A stretch of DNA of 64,000 bases. Source: Peromyscus leucopus (Eukaryota > Chordata > Mammalia > Rodentia > Cricetidae). This document shows, piece after piece, positions 11,376 through 21,534 of this stretch; position 1 is the stretch's first letter; every line of letters begins with the position of its first letter. Made by a program: the position numbers and the translations under genes. Below the pieces are notes generated by a model. That model was not told the origin of the DNA. It saw only the letters and a list, made by a program, of their open reading frames with translations, and searched no databases. The DNA lies in contig NC_051069.1 in the NCBI RefSeq assembly GCF_004664715.2, positions 13,888,226 through 13,952,225 on the forward strand, written 5' to 3'.

Positions 11376-11692
11376 AGTTTGGGATTCCTCAGAACCCACG
11401 TAAAAGCTGGATGTGGTGGTATCCATATCTAATCCCGGAGCTCAGGAAGCAGAGACAGGAGGAGACCTGGAGCTTGCTAGTCAGCCAGCCTGGCCAAACT
11501 GATGAACTCCAAGTTCAGTGAGAGACCCTGTCTTTTAGAAATAAGGTGGAGAAATTGTAAGATGCTTCAGCAGGTAAAGGTAACCACCACCAGGACCTGA
11601 CTTCAATCCTCAGGCCCCACATGTTGGAGGAGAGAGTCAGCTCCCACAAGTTGTCCTCTGATTTCCACACGTACATAGCAGAGCCACATGGA
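11376..11692 (+). repeat. Two adjacent SINEs (B4 then B3)
   Basis: The first (to about 11547) shows 'cagaacccacgtaaaagc', 'ggttgctagtcagcc'-like blocks and 'cagtgagagaccctgtc'. The second (11549-11692) shows 'gatgcttcagcaggtaaag' and 'cacaagttgtcctctgatt'. Both sit inside the L1. Confidence 0.65.
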
Positions 11693-11969
11693 GACTGGGA
11701 TGAGATCCGTAACTCAAACCATCTACAAAAATCAACTCAAAATGGACTTGAGACTTGTGTGTAAGATCAGAAGCTATGAACAGAGGGACGCCTGTTGACA
11801 CTGTGAGCAGTGATCTTGAGACTATGCCCTGAACATGCAGGTGACCAACGTGAAAACAGACAAGTGGACCGTGTTTAACAAAAGATCTTTTACATAGCAA
11901 AGAGGGAAGGGACAGCTAAGAAGGGGAAGAAACATTCTCACAGCATACATTTGAAACAAGGCTGATATC

Positions 11970-12130
11970 CCTTGGACCAGAGAAATGGCTCCGTGGGTAA
12001 AGGTGCTTGTCACCAAGTCTTATGGCCTGAGAAGGTTTTGGGGTCCCACAGACTTCCAAAAGTTTTTCTATGACCTCGGTATGGATGAACATACACACAC
12101 ACATGCATACACTAAATATAATTTAAAAAG
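11970..12130 (+). repeat. B3-type SINE
   Basis: Marked by 'agagaaatggctccgtggg' and 'gtcaccaagtcttatggcc', with an ACACAC-rich tail and a terminal ATAATTTAAAAA. It is inserted in the L1. Confidence 0.65.
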
Positions 12131-12163
12131 CAAAGGTTAGTATCCCAAATATATATGGAACGA

Positions 12164-12189
12164 AGAAGGAGGAGGAGGAGGAGGAGGAG
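12164..12189. repeat. (GGA)n short tract
   Basis: About eight GGA units within L1 sequence. Confidence 0.9.
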
Positions 12190-12271
12190 ACAACCTCCAA
12201 GACAAGAAAATAAACAATCCTGTTGAGCAGAGAACTCAAGGAGACATTTCTCAAAGGATTGTATGTAAATC

Positions 12272-12957
12272 ACTGTCTTAGTTAGGGTTTTATTGCTGTG
12301 AAGAGACACCATGACCATAGCAACTCTTATAAAGGAAAACATTTAACTGGGGCTGGCTTACAGTTCAGAGATTTGGTCCGCTGTCATCACGGTGGGAAAC
12401 ACGGCATCACTCAGGCAGACGTGGTGCTGGAGAGGTTGCTGAGAGTTCTACGTCTAAATCAGCATCAGCTGAAGAAAAGAACACTTCTGGGCCTGGCTTG
12501 AGAGTCTGAAACCTCAAAGTGACACATCCCCAGTGACACACTTCCTCCAACAGGGCCACACCTCGCTGTGGGGTATGCTGTGAATATGTGTTACTCTGAT
12601 TGGTTGATAAATAAAGCTGCATTTGCCTATCGTAGGTTAGGATGGAGCCAGGCAAGAAAATCCAAGAGAGATAGTGAAAGGAGAAAGGAGAGTAATATGA
12701 GATGCCAAACCACAATCCAAGGAGCAACATGTAATGGGATGCAGCTAAAGCCATGGAACATGTGATGATATATAGATTAATAGAAATGGGCTGATTTAAG
12801 AAGCCTTCCATAGGCCATACAGTGTGGGACCGAGGGTGGGAGAGATTCGTCCTGACCACAGGGCCGGGTGGGACACAGAGAAACTTTCCTCTACAACACC
12901 TTCTAATAGTACCACCTCCTATGAGTCTTTGGGGCCATTTTATTCAAATCATCACAA
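12272..12957 (-). repeat. MaLR-type LTR split by an ERVK-like LTR
   Basis: The + strand starts 'tgtcttagttagggtttta' and 'gaagagacaccatgacc', breaks at about 12566, and resumes at 12899 with 'ccttctaatagtaccacc', ending 'attcaaatcatcaca'. It interrupts the L1 and is itself interrupted. Confidence 0.7.
12567..12898 (+). repeat. ERVK-like solo LTR, 332 bp
   Basis: It begins TGTGGGG and ends ACA. Inside are 'ttactctgattggttgat', AATAAA, 'tagaaatgggctgattta' and 'cgtcctgaccacagggcc', a combination I associate with a common cricetid class II LTR family. The six flanking bases (12561-12566 and 12899-12904) both derive from an original CCTCCT, fitting a 6-bp target duplication with mutations. Confidence 0.6.
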
Positions 12958-13084
12958 TCATAATGGGAATGTTTAAAAAAAAGCATTCAATGTCACCAGT
13001 CATCAGTAGAATATAAGTTAGAGCCACAGTGAGTTTTCACCTCACATGTGTTAGACTGGTTGCTATCAAAAAGACAAATGAAAG

Positions 13085-13200
13085 GTGGAGTGTACTGGTG
13101 GCACACAATTCTAATCCCAGTATTGGATCCCAGAAGGATCATGAATTTGAACCCAGCCTGGGCTTCACAGTGAAAGAACCTACCTCAAAATAAATAAATG
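13085..13200 (+). repeat. Degraded B1-like SINE
   Basis: Shows 'gtactggtggcacacaatt', 'ctaatcccagtattgg' and 'cccagcctgggcttcac', then an A-rich tail. It lies inside the L1. Confidence 0.6.
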
Positions 13201-13241
13201 AATTGCAAATGACTGAGTGTTGAAGGTGTAGCATAGGGTAC

Positions 13242-13343
13242 TCCTGCACACTGTGAAGAATGCAAATTAGTACGGTTGCTGTAGGAAATAATTCCTGCAC
13301 ACTGTGAAGAATGCAAATTAGTACAGTTGCTGTAGGAAATAAT
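13242..13343. repeat. 51-bp tandem duplication inside L1
   Basis: Copies 13242-13292 and 13293-13343 differ at one position (tacggttgc against tacagttgc). Confidence 0.9.
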
Positions 13344-13379
13344 ACAGAGGTTCCTTTAAAAAACTTAAAATCAGAGGGT

Positions 13380-13562
13380 AGGGCACTGGAGATATAGTTC
13401 AGTTTCTTAGCATGCATGAAGCTATGGATTCGATTCCCAGCACTACACAAACTATAATCCTAGCATTTGGGAGATAGAGACAGGAGAATCAGAAGTTCAG
13501 GGTCATCTCTCTAGCATATATTGGGTTCAAGGCCAGGCTACCATGTATGAGACACTGTCTCA
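13380..13562 (+). repeat. B4-type (ID + B1) SINE
   Basis: An ID-like head (gcactggagatatagttcag, cgattcccagcactac) is followed by a B1-like half (caaggccaggctaccatg). It lies inside the L1. Confidence 0.65.
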
Positions 13563-14108
13563 AAGATATATTTCTAAATAGAACTACCATATGCTCCATC
13601 AAATCCACCACTGGATATTTATCCAAGGAAATTAGATCAGTATGCTTAAAAGTGAATGGCATTCTCATGGTCACTGAATCACTAGGCATAATGACCAAGT
13701 CACAGGAACACCTGAAGCATCTATTAATAGATGGATGGATAAAGGAGCATGAGATATATATACATAATAAGATTCTATTGTGTTTAAGAAAGAAATCCTG
13801 TCCACTAAGAACAATGTGGGTGAACCTAGAAGGCTTTGTGTTAGCAGAAATAAGCCAGGGACATACAGTTATTGCAGGATCGTGCTTATATCTAAAAGTT
13901 AGAAAAGCCAAACTCATAGAAGCAGGAAGTAGAGTGGTGGTTATAGGAATCCTGGGATGAGGTGATTGAGAAATTCGGGGGTTCACTAGATTAGATTAAG
14001 ACAAATAAGTCCTGGGGTATATCATGCGTCACTGTCACTGCAGTTGATAGTGATGGACTATGTTCTTGGAAACTGTTTTTATAAAGTAGATACCATTCTT
14101 GTCCTCAC

Positions 14109-14475
14109 TCCATTTCTGTTGCTGTGATAAAACACTCTGACAAGAACAACTTAAGGGAGAAAGGCTACTTGACTTTACAGATCCAGAGGGATGGAGTCCA
14201 TCCTGGTAGGGAAGATGTGGGAACAAACAAGGGAAGGCATAGCAGTAGAACCAGGAAGCTGGCTGATCACATTGTCCCTGCACTCAGAAAAAAAGCAGGA
14301 ACAGGAAGTGGGTCCAGGTTATAAAGCCTCAAAGCCCGCCCTCCGTGACATACTTCCTCCAACAAGGCTCTACCTCCTAAAGGTTCCATAGCCTCCCAAA
14401 TAATGCCACAGTGCTGACTAACAGGCTCAAACACACGAGCCTGTGGGGGATATTTCATATTCAAACCATATCAGT
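14109..14475 (-). repeat. MaLR-type solo LTR, 'accatgacc' group
   Basis: The + strand shows 'tctgttgctgtgataaaac', 'gtgacatacttcctccaac' and the end 'attcaaaccatatca'. Same family and orientation as the copy at 421. Confidence 0.65.
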
Positions 14476-14811
14476 GCTCATTGTAAAAAGTGAGCATGTG
14501 AGATGGGAGACACGTTAATGACCTTGACTTCATCATATCACAGCGTATTTTCTGTGTAGCATTAACAGTGCTGGGAAAATACAAATATGTGTCAGTTAGA
14601 GTTAATAAATCCAGGGCTGGCGAGAAAAGAAACTACTCCTGCCTCCGCCTTAGAGCCTCCAGATTGCGAGAAAGGACTCTTGTCATTTAAATCACCTTCT
14701 CTGTGGTGCACCATTGTGGCAGCCCTAACAAATGACCATACAATCCCAAATTGGAGTGGTGTCATATAGTGCTTTGTCGCAGCTCCGTGTCTTTAATTTT
14801 TCTCCCTCTCT
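14476..14811. other. Unique sequence
   Basis: I see no repeat or exon-like signal in this gap between two LTRs. Confidence 0.4.
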
Positions 14812-15205
14812 GCTTGCTAGAGTTTTGTCAACTTGACACAACCCAGAGTCATTTAGGAAGAGAGACTCTCAATGGAGAAAAATGCCCCCACAAGGTGGGC
14901 CTGTGGTGCATTTTCTTCATTTAATGATTGGTGTGGGAGGGCCTAGCTCACTGTAGGTGGTGCCACCCCTGGGCTGGTGGTTCTCAGGTATATAAGAAAG
15001 AAGGCTGAGCAAGCCATGGAGAGCAAGTCAGTAAGCAGTGTTCCTCTATGGCCTCTTCTTCAGTTCCTGTCCCCAGGTTCCAGCTTTGAGTTTATGCCCT
15101 GGTTTCCTTCAATGCTGGACCTTGATGTGGAACTGCAAGAGAAACAAGGCCTTTCCTTCTCAAGGTGCTTTTGGTCAAGGTTTTATCACAACAATGGAAG
15201 CTTCT
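14812..15205 (+). repeat. MaLR-type solo LTR, 'gtcaacttgacac' group
   Basis: Markers in order: 'gttttgtcaacttgacac', 'aatgattggtgtgggaggg', 'ggtggtgccacccctgg', 'gctgagcaagccatggag', 'gcttttggtcaaggtttta'. It shares its 3' end block with the other MaLR copies. Confidence 0.65.
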
Positions 15206-15393
15206 TTTTATGTCATTGAGAAAAATGTACTAAGATGTCAATCTACACACATTGGGACATTTACGGAGGATGCACAGCATCTATCTGTAGTTGACCTCAG
15301 GAGAGGGAGGACTTAATTCTACTGGAAGGTCCAGTGCACAGTTAATTACTCCTCAAAACAGGAATTAAGATCTAATACTTTTAGGGTCAATCC

Positions 15394-15920
15394 TTAAATT
15401 AGTTACTTTTCTCATTTCTGGGGAAAAATGGATGTGGGAGTCTTTGGGAAGTCACTCTTCTGTTTATCACAGAGGAAGCTTCCTCCTGTGAGAATGGTGT
15501 CTACAGCCCCCAACAACTGTCAGCATGCTTAGTGTTTTCCCCTAAAGTTAGGGATGAAGCAAAGGTGTCTCCTCTTGTGGATGTATGCCAGAGGTTGTAG
15601 GTAGACAAAAGCAACTTAAGGTAGGAAGGATTTACTTTGACTCACAGTTTGGAATACACAGTCCATTTTGGTAGGGTTGGTGTGACTGCAGGACCGTGAG
15701 GCAGCTGGTCACATTGCATTCACAATCAAGAAGTAGAGAGAGATAAATACAATTGCTCATCTTGCATCCTCCTTTTTTATCCAGTCTGGGACCCTAGCCT
15801 ATTGATGGTGCTTTTCACATTTAGGGTAAGTTTTCTCATCTCAGTCAGACTAATACAGATTCTTACACAAAGACATGCTCAGTGTTTGTCTCCTAGGTGA
15901 TTCTAGAAACTTTCAATACC
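15394..15920 (-). repeat. MaLR-type LTR interrupted by the 154-bp module
   Basis: On + the LTR opens with 'ttagttacttttctcattt' (15394-15430) and resumes at 15605 with 'acaaaagcaacttaagg', later 'gaggcagctggtcacattg' and 'tctcctaggtgattctaga'. The break holds module copy A. Confidence 0.6.
15451..15604. repeat. 154-bp two-copy module, copy A
   Basis: From 'gtcactcttctgtttatcac' to 'aggttgtaggtag'. Copy B at 18813-18966 has the same length, no indels and 4 mismatches (about 97%). Here it sits inside a MaLR LTR. Homology may extend left by about a dozen bases with an 11-bp length difference. I do not recognise the family. Confidence 0.9.
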
Positions 15921-16074
15921 AACCACCATGAGCCCCAGCAATACTTGAATTCAAAGACTTGAATTCAATTGAAGTCCTAGGGTATGTGTTTTCAAGTGAC
16001 ACCAGCTTGAGGGGATCCCCTACTGGCCTTTCCTGCAAAACAGTTGGTGGCAGATTCCCTAAAATCTTCCCTAC

Positions 16075-16425
16075 TAAGACCATCTGCATTAGTGACTTCT
16101 CAATTGCTGTGACAAGACATCATGGCCAACGCAACTCATAAATGAAGGAGTTTAATTTGGCATATCGTTCTAGAGGGTTAGAGTCTATGATGGCAGAGCA
16201 AAGGCATGGTGGCAGGAATAGCCGAGAGCTCACATCTCAAACTGCAAGTAGGAGGCAGAGAACACACTGGGAATGGCATAAGTCTTTTGAAACCCCAGTG
16301 GCACACCTGCTCCAACAAGGCCATACTTCCCAATCCTTCCCAAACAGTTCCACCAACTGGGCACCAAGTGTTCAAACAAAGGAGTTTCTGGGGGCCATTC
16401 ACATTCAGATTACCACACCATCTTC
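16075..16425 (-). repeat. MaLR-type solo LTR, 'accatgacc' group
   Basis: The + strand shows 'attgctgtgacaagacatc', 'gcacacctgctccaacaag' and 'cattcagattaccacac'. Same orientation as its relatives. Confidence 0.65.
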
Positions 16426-16523
16426 ACCAGACAGCAATAATGAAAGATTTTAAGGTATCCAGATTTTACTAAGGAGAGAGTGGGACAAAACAAAAGCTAT
16501 TTATGAGGGGGCAACGAATTAAC

Positions 16524-16607
16524 AAGAAGAAGAAGAAGAAGAAGAAGAAGAAGAAGAAGAAGAAGAAGAAGAAGAAGAAGAAGAAGAAGAAGAAGAAGAA
16601 GAAGAAG
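16524..16607. repeat. (AAG)28 tract
   Basis: Eighty-four bp of perfect AAG on +, a homopurine mirror tract able in principle to form triplex DNA. Confidence 0.98.
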
Positions 16608-16718
16608 ACATGTGTTTGGTAACATTCAGAGAGACATAAAAGAAAAAAAAAACATCGTGGAAGTCCCATGTATCAGATATGAATCACTGCTCGCATTGTG
16701 ATGTACTTTTAAATACTT

Positions 16719-16721
<3 letters not shown>

Positions 16722-16757
<36 letters not shown>
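16722..16757. repeat. (CA)n microsatellite
   Basis: About 36 bp of CA dinucleotides, with no SINE recognised beside it. Confidence 0.95.
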
Positions 16758-16758
<1 letters not shown>

Positions 16759-17082
16759 CACATTTATAAGCCATTGCAAACCTTGAATGATTTTTTTCCT
16801 GAAAGATGTACTTTAAATTTCTATAATTTACTTAGATTCACTATAATTTGTTTAACCAATCCTTTTCTGGGAATCCTTGCATTAGTCAGAACACTTTCTA
16901 TTGCAAATGATACAAACTCAAACTAAGTTATGACAAATCAAAAGTGTATTGGCTTAAGTGAGTAGGAGGTTATGACCCAGTTAGACCAAGATGTAAATGA
17001 TGTCAGATTTGGGGTTGACTAGCCTGGGTTGCCTATCTCTATTTGTTCTGCAAGATGACTACCCCGGCTCTAAGAATCATTG

Positions 17083-17640
17083 CTATGGTGTGTACATGAA
17101 ATGTCCTTCAAAAGGGCTTATGTGTTGGTGAACTGATCCCCAGCCATTGAGAGTATCCAATCATTGAGAGATGAAGGCTCTGCCCTGATCAATGGATTGA
17201 ACCACAGACATTCCTAATTTGAGGCATTAATTGAAAGGGATGGGAACATTTGGAGGTAGGGCCTCATTGGAGGAAGTGAGTCACTAGTAATCTAGGAATG
17301 TGCCCCTGGGGACCATGTTTTGTCCTGGGCACACACGTTTGCTCATGTCTCTTGTGTTCTCATTTTTCCTTCTCTTCTTTCCTCTGCCTCTCCCTCCATT
17401 CTCCTCTTCCTCCTCTTTTTCCTCCTTCCTCTCCTCCCCAACCTCTCTCTCAGAAAGAGGTAAATAGCCCCTCCTACATCCTTCTATAGCTGTAATATTC
17501 CGCATGGCCTCAGGTCTGAAGCAAGAGACCGGCCAATCTTAAACAGAGACCTCCGAGACCATGCACTGAAGTGAACCTTCCCTCTTCTAAGTTGAGTCTC
17601 TGGGAATTTTGTCACACGATGAGAACACTAACACTTTCAC
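17083..17640 (+). repeat. MLT1-like (MaLR) solo LTR
   Basis: Reads in order like MLT1A/B: 'gaaatgtccttcaaaaggg', 'gctctgccctgatcaatgg', 'ggaggtagggcctcattgg', 'gaggaagtgagtcactag', a CT-rich block with later 'cagaaagaggtaaatagc', and the end 'gggaattttgtcacac'. About 550 bp, old and solo. Confidence 0.75.
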
Positions 17641-17817
17641 TTTCTGTAAGTTTATCTAGGATCCCAAAGAAACCCCAATTTCATGAAAATCAATGCACAG
17701 AGAAATTTGTATGACCTATAAAAGCACTGCAAAGCACAGCACCATTTCAAATATAAGCCAAGATGTAGCCTCCATTGGCACTGCATGGTGGGAAGGCACT
17801 CACAGGGCAAAGTGCAT

Positions 17818-18060
17818 GTACATGTCGTGTGTTCATCACTGATGCAACAGTTGTGTTATACAGTGTGGAGGAGTTGTACATACGTGTTGTGTGTTCATCA
17901 CCGACGCTACAGTTGTGTTATACAGTGTGAAGGAGCTGTACATATGTGTTGTGTGTTCATCACCGACGCTACAGTTGTGTTATACAGTGTAGAGGAGTTG
18001 TACATACGTGTCGTGTGTTCATCACCGATGCAACAGTTGTGTTATATAGTGTGAGGAGTA
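17818..18060. repeat. 62-bp minisatellite, four units
   Basis: Units start at 17818 (58 bp), 17876 (62), 17938 (62) and 18000 (about 61). They share 'tgtgttcatcac' and 'acagttgtgttata'. The unit length is not a multiple of three, so the frame changes at each unit. The 89-codon open frame across it is therefore a repeat by-product. Confidence 0.92.
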
Positions 18061-18193
18061 CTGCCAGGAACACCCTGGATTCACCACACATTTGATTTTC
18101 AGATTAAATTTCGGTTGTTGTCCATTCAGAAAACTTTTGCTGTTGCCAACTTTTTTTTTTCACACATTTCTGCGCTCAGTTATATAACTCTGC

Positions 18194-18220
18194 GGAGGGG
18201 TGGGGGGTAGGGGTGGGGGG
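18194..18220 (+). other. G-rich tract, possible G-quadruplex
   Basis: Four or more runs of four to six G separated by one to three bases (ggggtggggggtaggggtgg). Confidence 0.6.
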
Positions 18221-18321
18221 CACAACCTACAGTTTAAGAAACTGGGGTTTAGATGAGTCTATTGTCTTACAATAGTAAAGTTACAATAAAGATAGATGTC
18301 TGCCACTTCTGGTCTTCTGTG

Positions 18322-18342
18322 ACACACACACACACACACACA
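18322..18342. repeat. (CA)n short tract
   Basis: About 21 bp of CA dinucleotides. Confidence 0.9.
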
Positions 18343-18474
18343 AAAGTATTATCAGGGCTCTGTTCTATTTGGAGGTTTAAAGTAGAAATTACTTCATTGC
18401 TTCTGGATGTTGCCCACATTATTAGGTCACAATCCCCCCTTCTTCTACTCTCTCTGTCTCTCTCTCTTTTTTTA

Positions 18475-18607
18475 AAGACAGGGTTTACTCTGTGTAGTTT
18501 TGGTGCCTGTCCTGGATCTCACTCTGTAGACCAGGCTGGCCTTGAACTCACAGAGATCTGCCTGGCTCTGCCTCCTGAGTGCTGGGATTAAAGGCGTGCG
18601 CCACCGG
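18475..18607 (-). repeat. B1 SINE
   Basis: The + strand shows 'aagacagggtttactctgtg', 'agaccaggctggccttg' and 'tgggattaaaggcgtgcg', with a CT/T-rich tract on its tail side. Confidence 0.85.
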
Positions 18608-18812
18608 CTCTCTTCTACCTTCAAAGCTAGCAACACAGCACCATTCTGGGACCTGCTGTATCTCTTCACATTTCCGGGACTCTTCCGACTACACAGGGCC
18701 ACTTAGATAGTCCAGGACAATCTTACCATAAAGTCAACCTTAATTGTACCTGCTAATATCATTCTTTTACACTATACCATTTATTTTAACCACAGTTTCC
18801 AGGGATGGGGGA

Positions 18813-18966
18813 GTCACTCTTCTGTTTATCACAGAGGAAGCTTCCTCCTGTGAGAATGGTGTCTACAGCCCCCAACAACTATCAGCATGCTTAGTATTTT
18901 CCCCTAAAGTTAGGGATGAAGCAAAGGTGTCTCCTCTTGTGGATTTATGCCGGAGGTTGTAGGTAG
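18813..18966. repeat. 154-bp two-copy module, copy B
   Basis: Same limits as copy A. Here the right edge joins L1 ORF2 sequence (agcaattagacaaaa) and the left flank is unique. The shared right edge in two unrelated contexts shows the module was inserted or copied as a unit. Confidence 0.9.
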
Positions 18967-20187
18967 AGCAATTAGACAAAAAATAAAATAAAATAAAATA
19001 AAATAAAATAAATAAATAAATAAAAAGAAAAAAAAAGAAATGACAAATTTCCAGATTAGAAAGAAAAAATAAGAAGATATATAATCTTATGGATAGATAA
19101 TTCTGACTAATCTAAAAAAATTCTGTTTAGCTAAGGGCCAATATTTAAAAACCAATTATATTTCTATGTGCTACTAATAAAAATCTGAATATAAAATTAA
19201 GAAAACAACTTCATTTATGATCACATGAGAAAGAATAAAACTTTAGGGATGAATTTCACAAACTATGTATGAAATTGTAGTCTGAACAGTATAAACTATA
19301 TGTGAAGGAAATGGGGTCTTATATAAATAGTTGTTTAGAGTGACAGCATCATCCCAAGGTCAGGAGAATATTGTTAAGATGTTAATGCATCTGGCATTGA
19401 TGTGCAGATTCTATGTAAGCTCTATAGAGATCTCAGTGCCTTTCCCCTGTACCCCAGAAATGGACAGACTGATTTTAAATTTTTTATAGAGAATGCAAGA
19501 GACCCAGAGTTCTAAAAACCTCTCACAAGAAAATAAAGTCAGAGGAATTACACTTCCCAATAACCAGCTACAATCCTATGCCCTGACCCAGGATGGATAG
19601 ATGAGGGTGACAGACCAAGGCAACAGAACAGACTCCAGACACTTGCATTTATGGCCAATTGAAATTCATTGAAATGGGGGAAAGCATAATTTTCACAGCA
19701 AATGGGGCTGGCACAACTAGATAGCCACAGGAACCAACTGAATGGCATTGTGACCTCACACCATATGCACAGGTATTAAGTCAGGATGAATAATAGACCA
19801 AAACGAAACAACTGAGACCATGTAACTCTTAAGGGAAAGAAACATGAGTGTAGGTCACCTACCTTGAGTTGTGTGCAGACAGCATTGTCAGGGTGCTAAG
19901 GGGAACCGGATTTTGGATGTTCCATCTTTACGAACACAAGGAGCATGTTGCTCTTCTTCCTGGTCATTTTCTGTCACTCCATGGCCAGTGACAGTCCCCC
20001 AAAACAACAACAAAATTAGCACTTTCTCCACTCCAGGGTTCCAGGACATAGTCTGGGACAAGATGGAGGATGTGTGGAACCTTTGTACCTCCCCACATTG
20101 ACCCATCATAACATACAAAGCACAAGCATGCAAAAGTGCTGAGCAAAATTAGATACCAAGGAATTGTAAATCAGAAGCACAGTGAGG

Positions 20188-20305
20188 AGGGCTGGAGAAA
20201 TAGCTCAACAACAGAGCATCTACCTTGTATGCGAGAGAACCTAGGTTCAAACCTCAGCACCACATACAGAAACACACACATATATAAACACACACACACA
20301 CAAGT
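20188..20305 (+). repeat. ID/B2-like SINE with CA tail
   Basis: Shows 'agggctggagaaatagctc', 'ggttcaaacctcagcacc' and a CA-rich tail. It lies inside the L1. Confidence 0.65.
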
Positions 20306-20470
20306 AGATATGATTTCACACTCACCAGTGTGATATAACAAACTCTGCAAAGGCTATGGGAATGCTAAGATGCTCATATATTTCTGGTTTGACACCTTGG
20401 AAACAGCTTTCCAGTCCCCTACAAACCTAAACACAGATACCACATGACCCAAGAGAGAGCTCACAAACAA

Positions 20471-20615
20471 ACAACATGGTGGAGTCCCACAGGATGGCTC
20501 AGTGGGTACAGGTGCTCACTGCACAAGCAGAACAACCTGAGTTCAATCCCTGGAACCCAAGGTGGAAGAAGACAAGACCTGAAAGTAACTCTCTGAGCAC
20601 CCCACGCATGCACCA

Positions 20616-20648
<33 letters not shown>

Positions 20649-20743
20649 ATACTTTAAAAACTAAAGAAAGGAAGGAAGGAAGAAAACATGGTGAATGGCT
20701 CCTGAGGAAAGATGCCTGGTCTCCACACACATTTGCATGCACA

Positions 20744-20782
<39 letters not shown>

Positions 20783-20800
20783 ACACACACACACATTGTC
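20471..20800 (+). repeat. B3 SINE plus second SINE tail, each with (CA)n
   Basis: The first element (20471-20668) has 'acaggatggctcagtgggt' and 'cctgagttcaatccctgg' and ends in CA (20617-20648). A second fragment (20690-20800) ends in a longer CA tract (20748-20795). Both split the L1. Confidence 0.65.
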
Positions 20801-21104
20801 TATACAGTGTGGTATTAATCAGCTCCAAATAAAGATATATTGGCATATACTACACTATGGATGGACCTTGAAAACATTTTTTTAAATGAAAGAAGCCAGT
20901 CACAATAAGTCAAAATTCTATGGTTTGATTTATATTAAAGGTCCAGAATAATGGGGTGTAGAACTTGAGTGAGGGTGAGGGGAAGAGAATTCAGAATGCT
21001 TCCAGAAATTGGGTGGTCTTCGGAGAATGACAAAATGTTCAACAATGAGACATTGAAGGCTGCTGCATAAGTAAGCTCTGAAAACTATGAAATTGTATAC
21101 TTTA

Positions 21105-21302
21105 TTCTTTTCTGAGACTGTGTCTCCTGTCTGGCCTCAAACTTCCTATGTAGCCAAGGATGACCTTGAACTTCTGATCCTCCTGCATAAACTTCCAGAG
21201 TTCTGGGATTGTAGACATGTGCTATCATGCCCGGTTTATGAGGTGCTAGGATGGAACCCAGGGCTAGGTGAGCACTCTACCAACCGAGCAACACCGCTAC
21301 CC
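21105..21302 (-). repeat. B4-type SINE
   Basis: The + strand shows 'tctgagactgtgtctcctg', 'gtagccaaggatgacct', 'ctgggattgtagacatg' and an ID-like end 'ctaccaaccgagcaacac'. Confidence 0.65.
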
Positions 21303-21386
21303 CCTGAAATTATTTATTGATCATATTATCTACATCTTCTCATTTATGACTCACGGGGCTGCTGTTACAGAATCTATTCCACAGAT

Positions 21387-21464
21387 ACGTCCTGCATTCA
21401 AGGCCGGAGCATAAGCAGCTGTGAAGTCACCACTCACCTGTGGTGACCAGTGTACCTGCAAGTC
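21387..21464. repeat. Diverged duplicate segment, copy 1
   Basis: About 76 bp sharing 'tcctgcattcaag', 'gaagtcaccactc' and 'tgtggtgacca' with 22669-22746, roughly 80% alike by eye. Family not recognised. Confidence 0.6.
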
Positions 21465-21534
21465 ACTTCCCATCCCTGTGGTGTTTAGCTAAATCATGGC
21501 TGTTTCTAAGAACCTCCTATTGCTTGTTCTGACA

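Larger units (their letters stand above)
10835..13965 (+). repeat. L1 ORF2 3' half and 3' end (L1MA-like), multiply interrupted
   Basis: Consecutive L1 blocks in one orientation: 10880-11370 (gatgcaattgct-like 'cagattcaatgcaattgc', 'gaggactttacacttcctg'), 11693-11963, 12131-12271, 12958-13084, 13201-13379 and 13563-13965 (agaactaccatatgctcc, 'gaaataagccagggacat'). Several SINEs and a MaLR LTR interrupt it. All reading frames are broken. Confidence 0.8.
18967..21085 (+). repeat. Old L1 ORF2 fragment and 3' end, interrupted
   Basis: Begins at 'agcaattagacaaaa', continues with an expanded (AAAAT)n/(TAAA)n stretch (18978-19040), 'ccaattatatttctatgtg', 'aatattgttaagatgttaa', 'aactcttaagggaaagaaac', and, after SINE insertions, 'ggatggaccttgaaaacat' and 'gaaagaagccagtcac'. 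About 200 bp at 19895-20100 do not fit L1. Frames are destroyed. Confidence 0.75.

Noticed and set aside
12407..12859. 150-codon minus-strand frame
   Set aside because: It lies across a MaLR LTR and an ERVK-like solo LTR and has no retroviral or cellular protein similarity that I can see.
13547..13986. Overlapping 137- and 165-codon frames
   Set aside because: Both fall in L1 3' sequence and are incidental.
17818..18060. CRISPR-like array
   Set aside because: Units are contiguous 62-bp tandem repeats without unique spacers, in vertebrate DNA.
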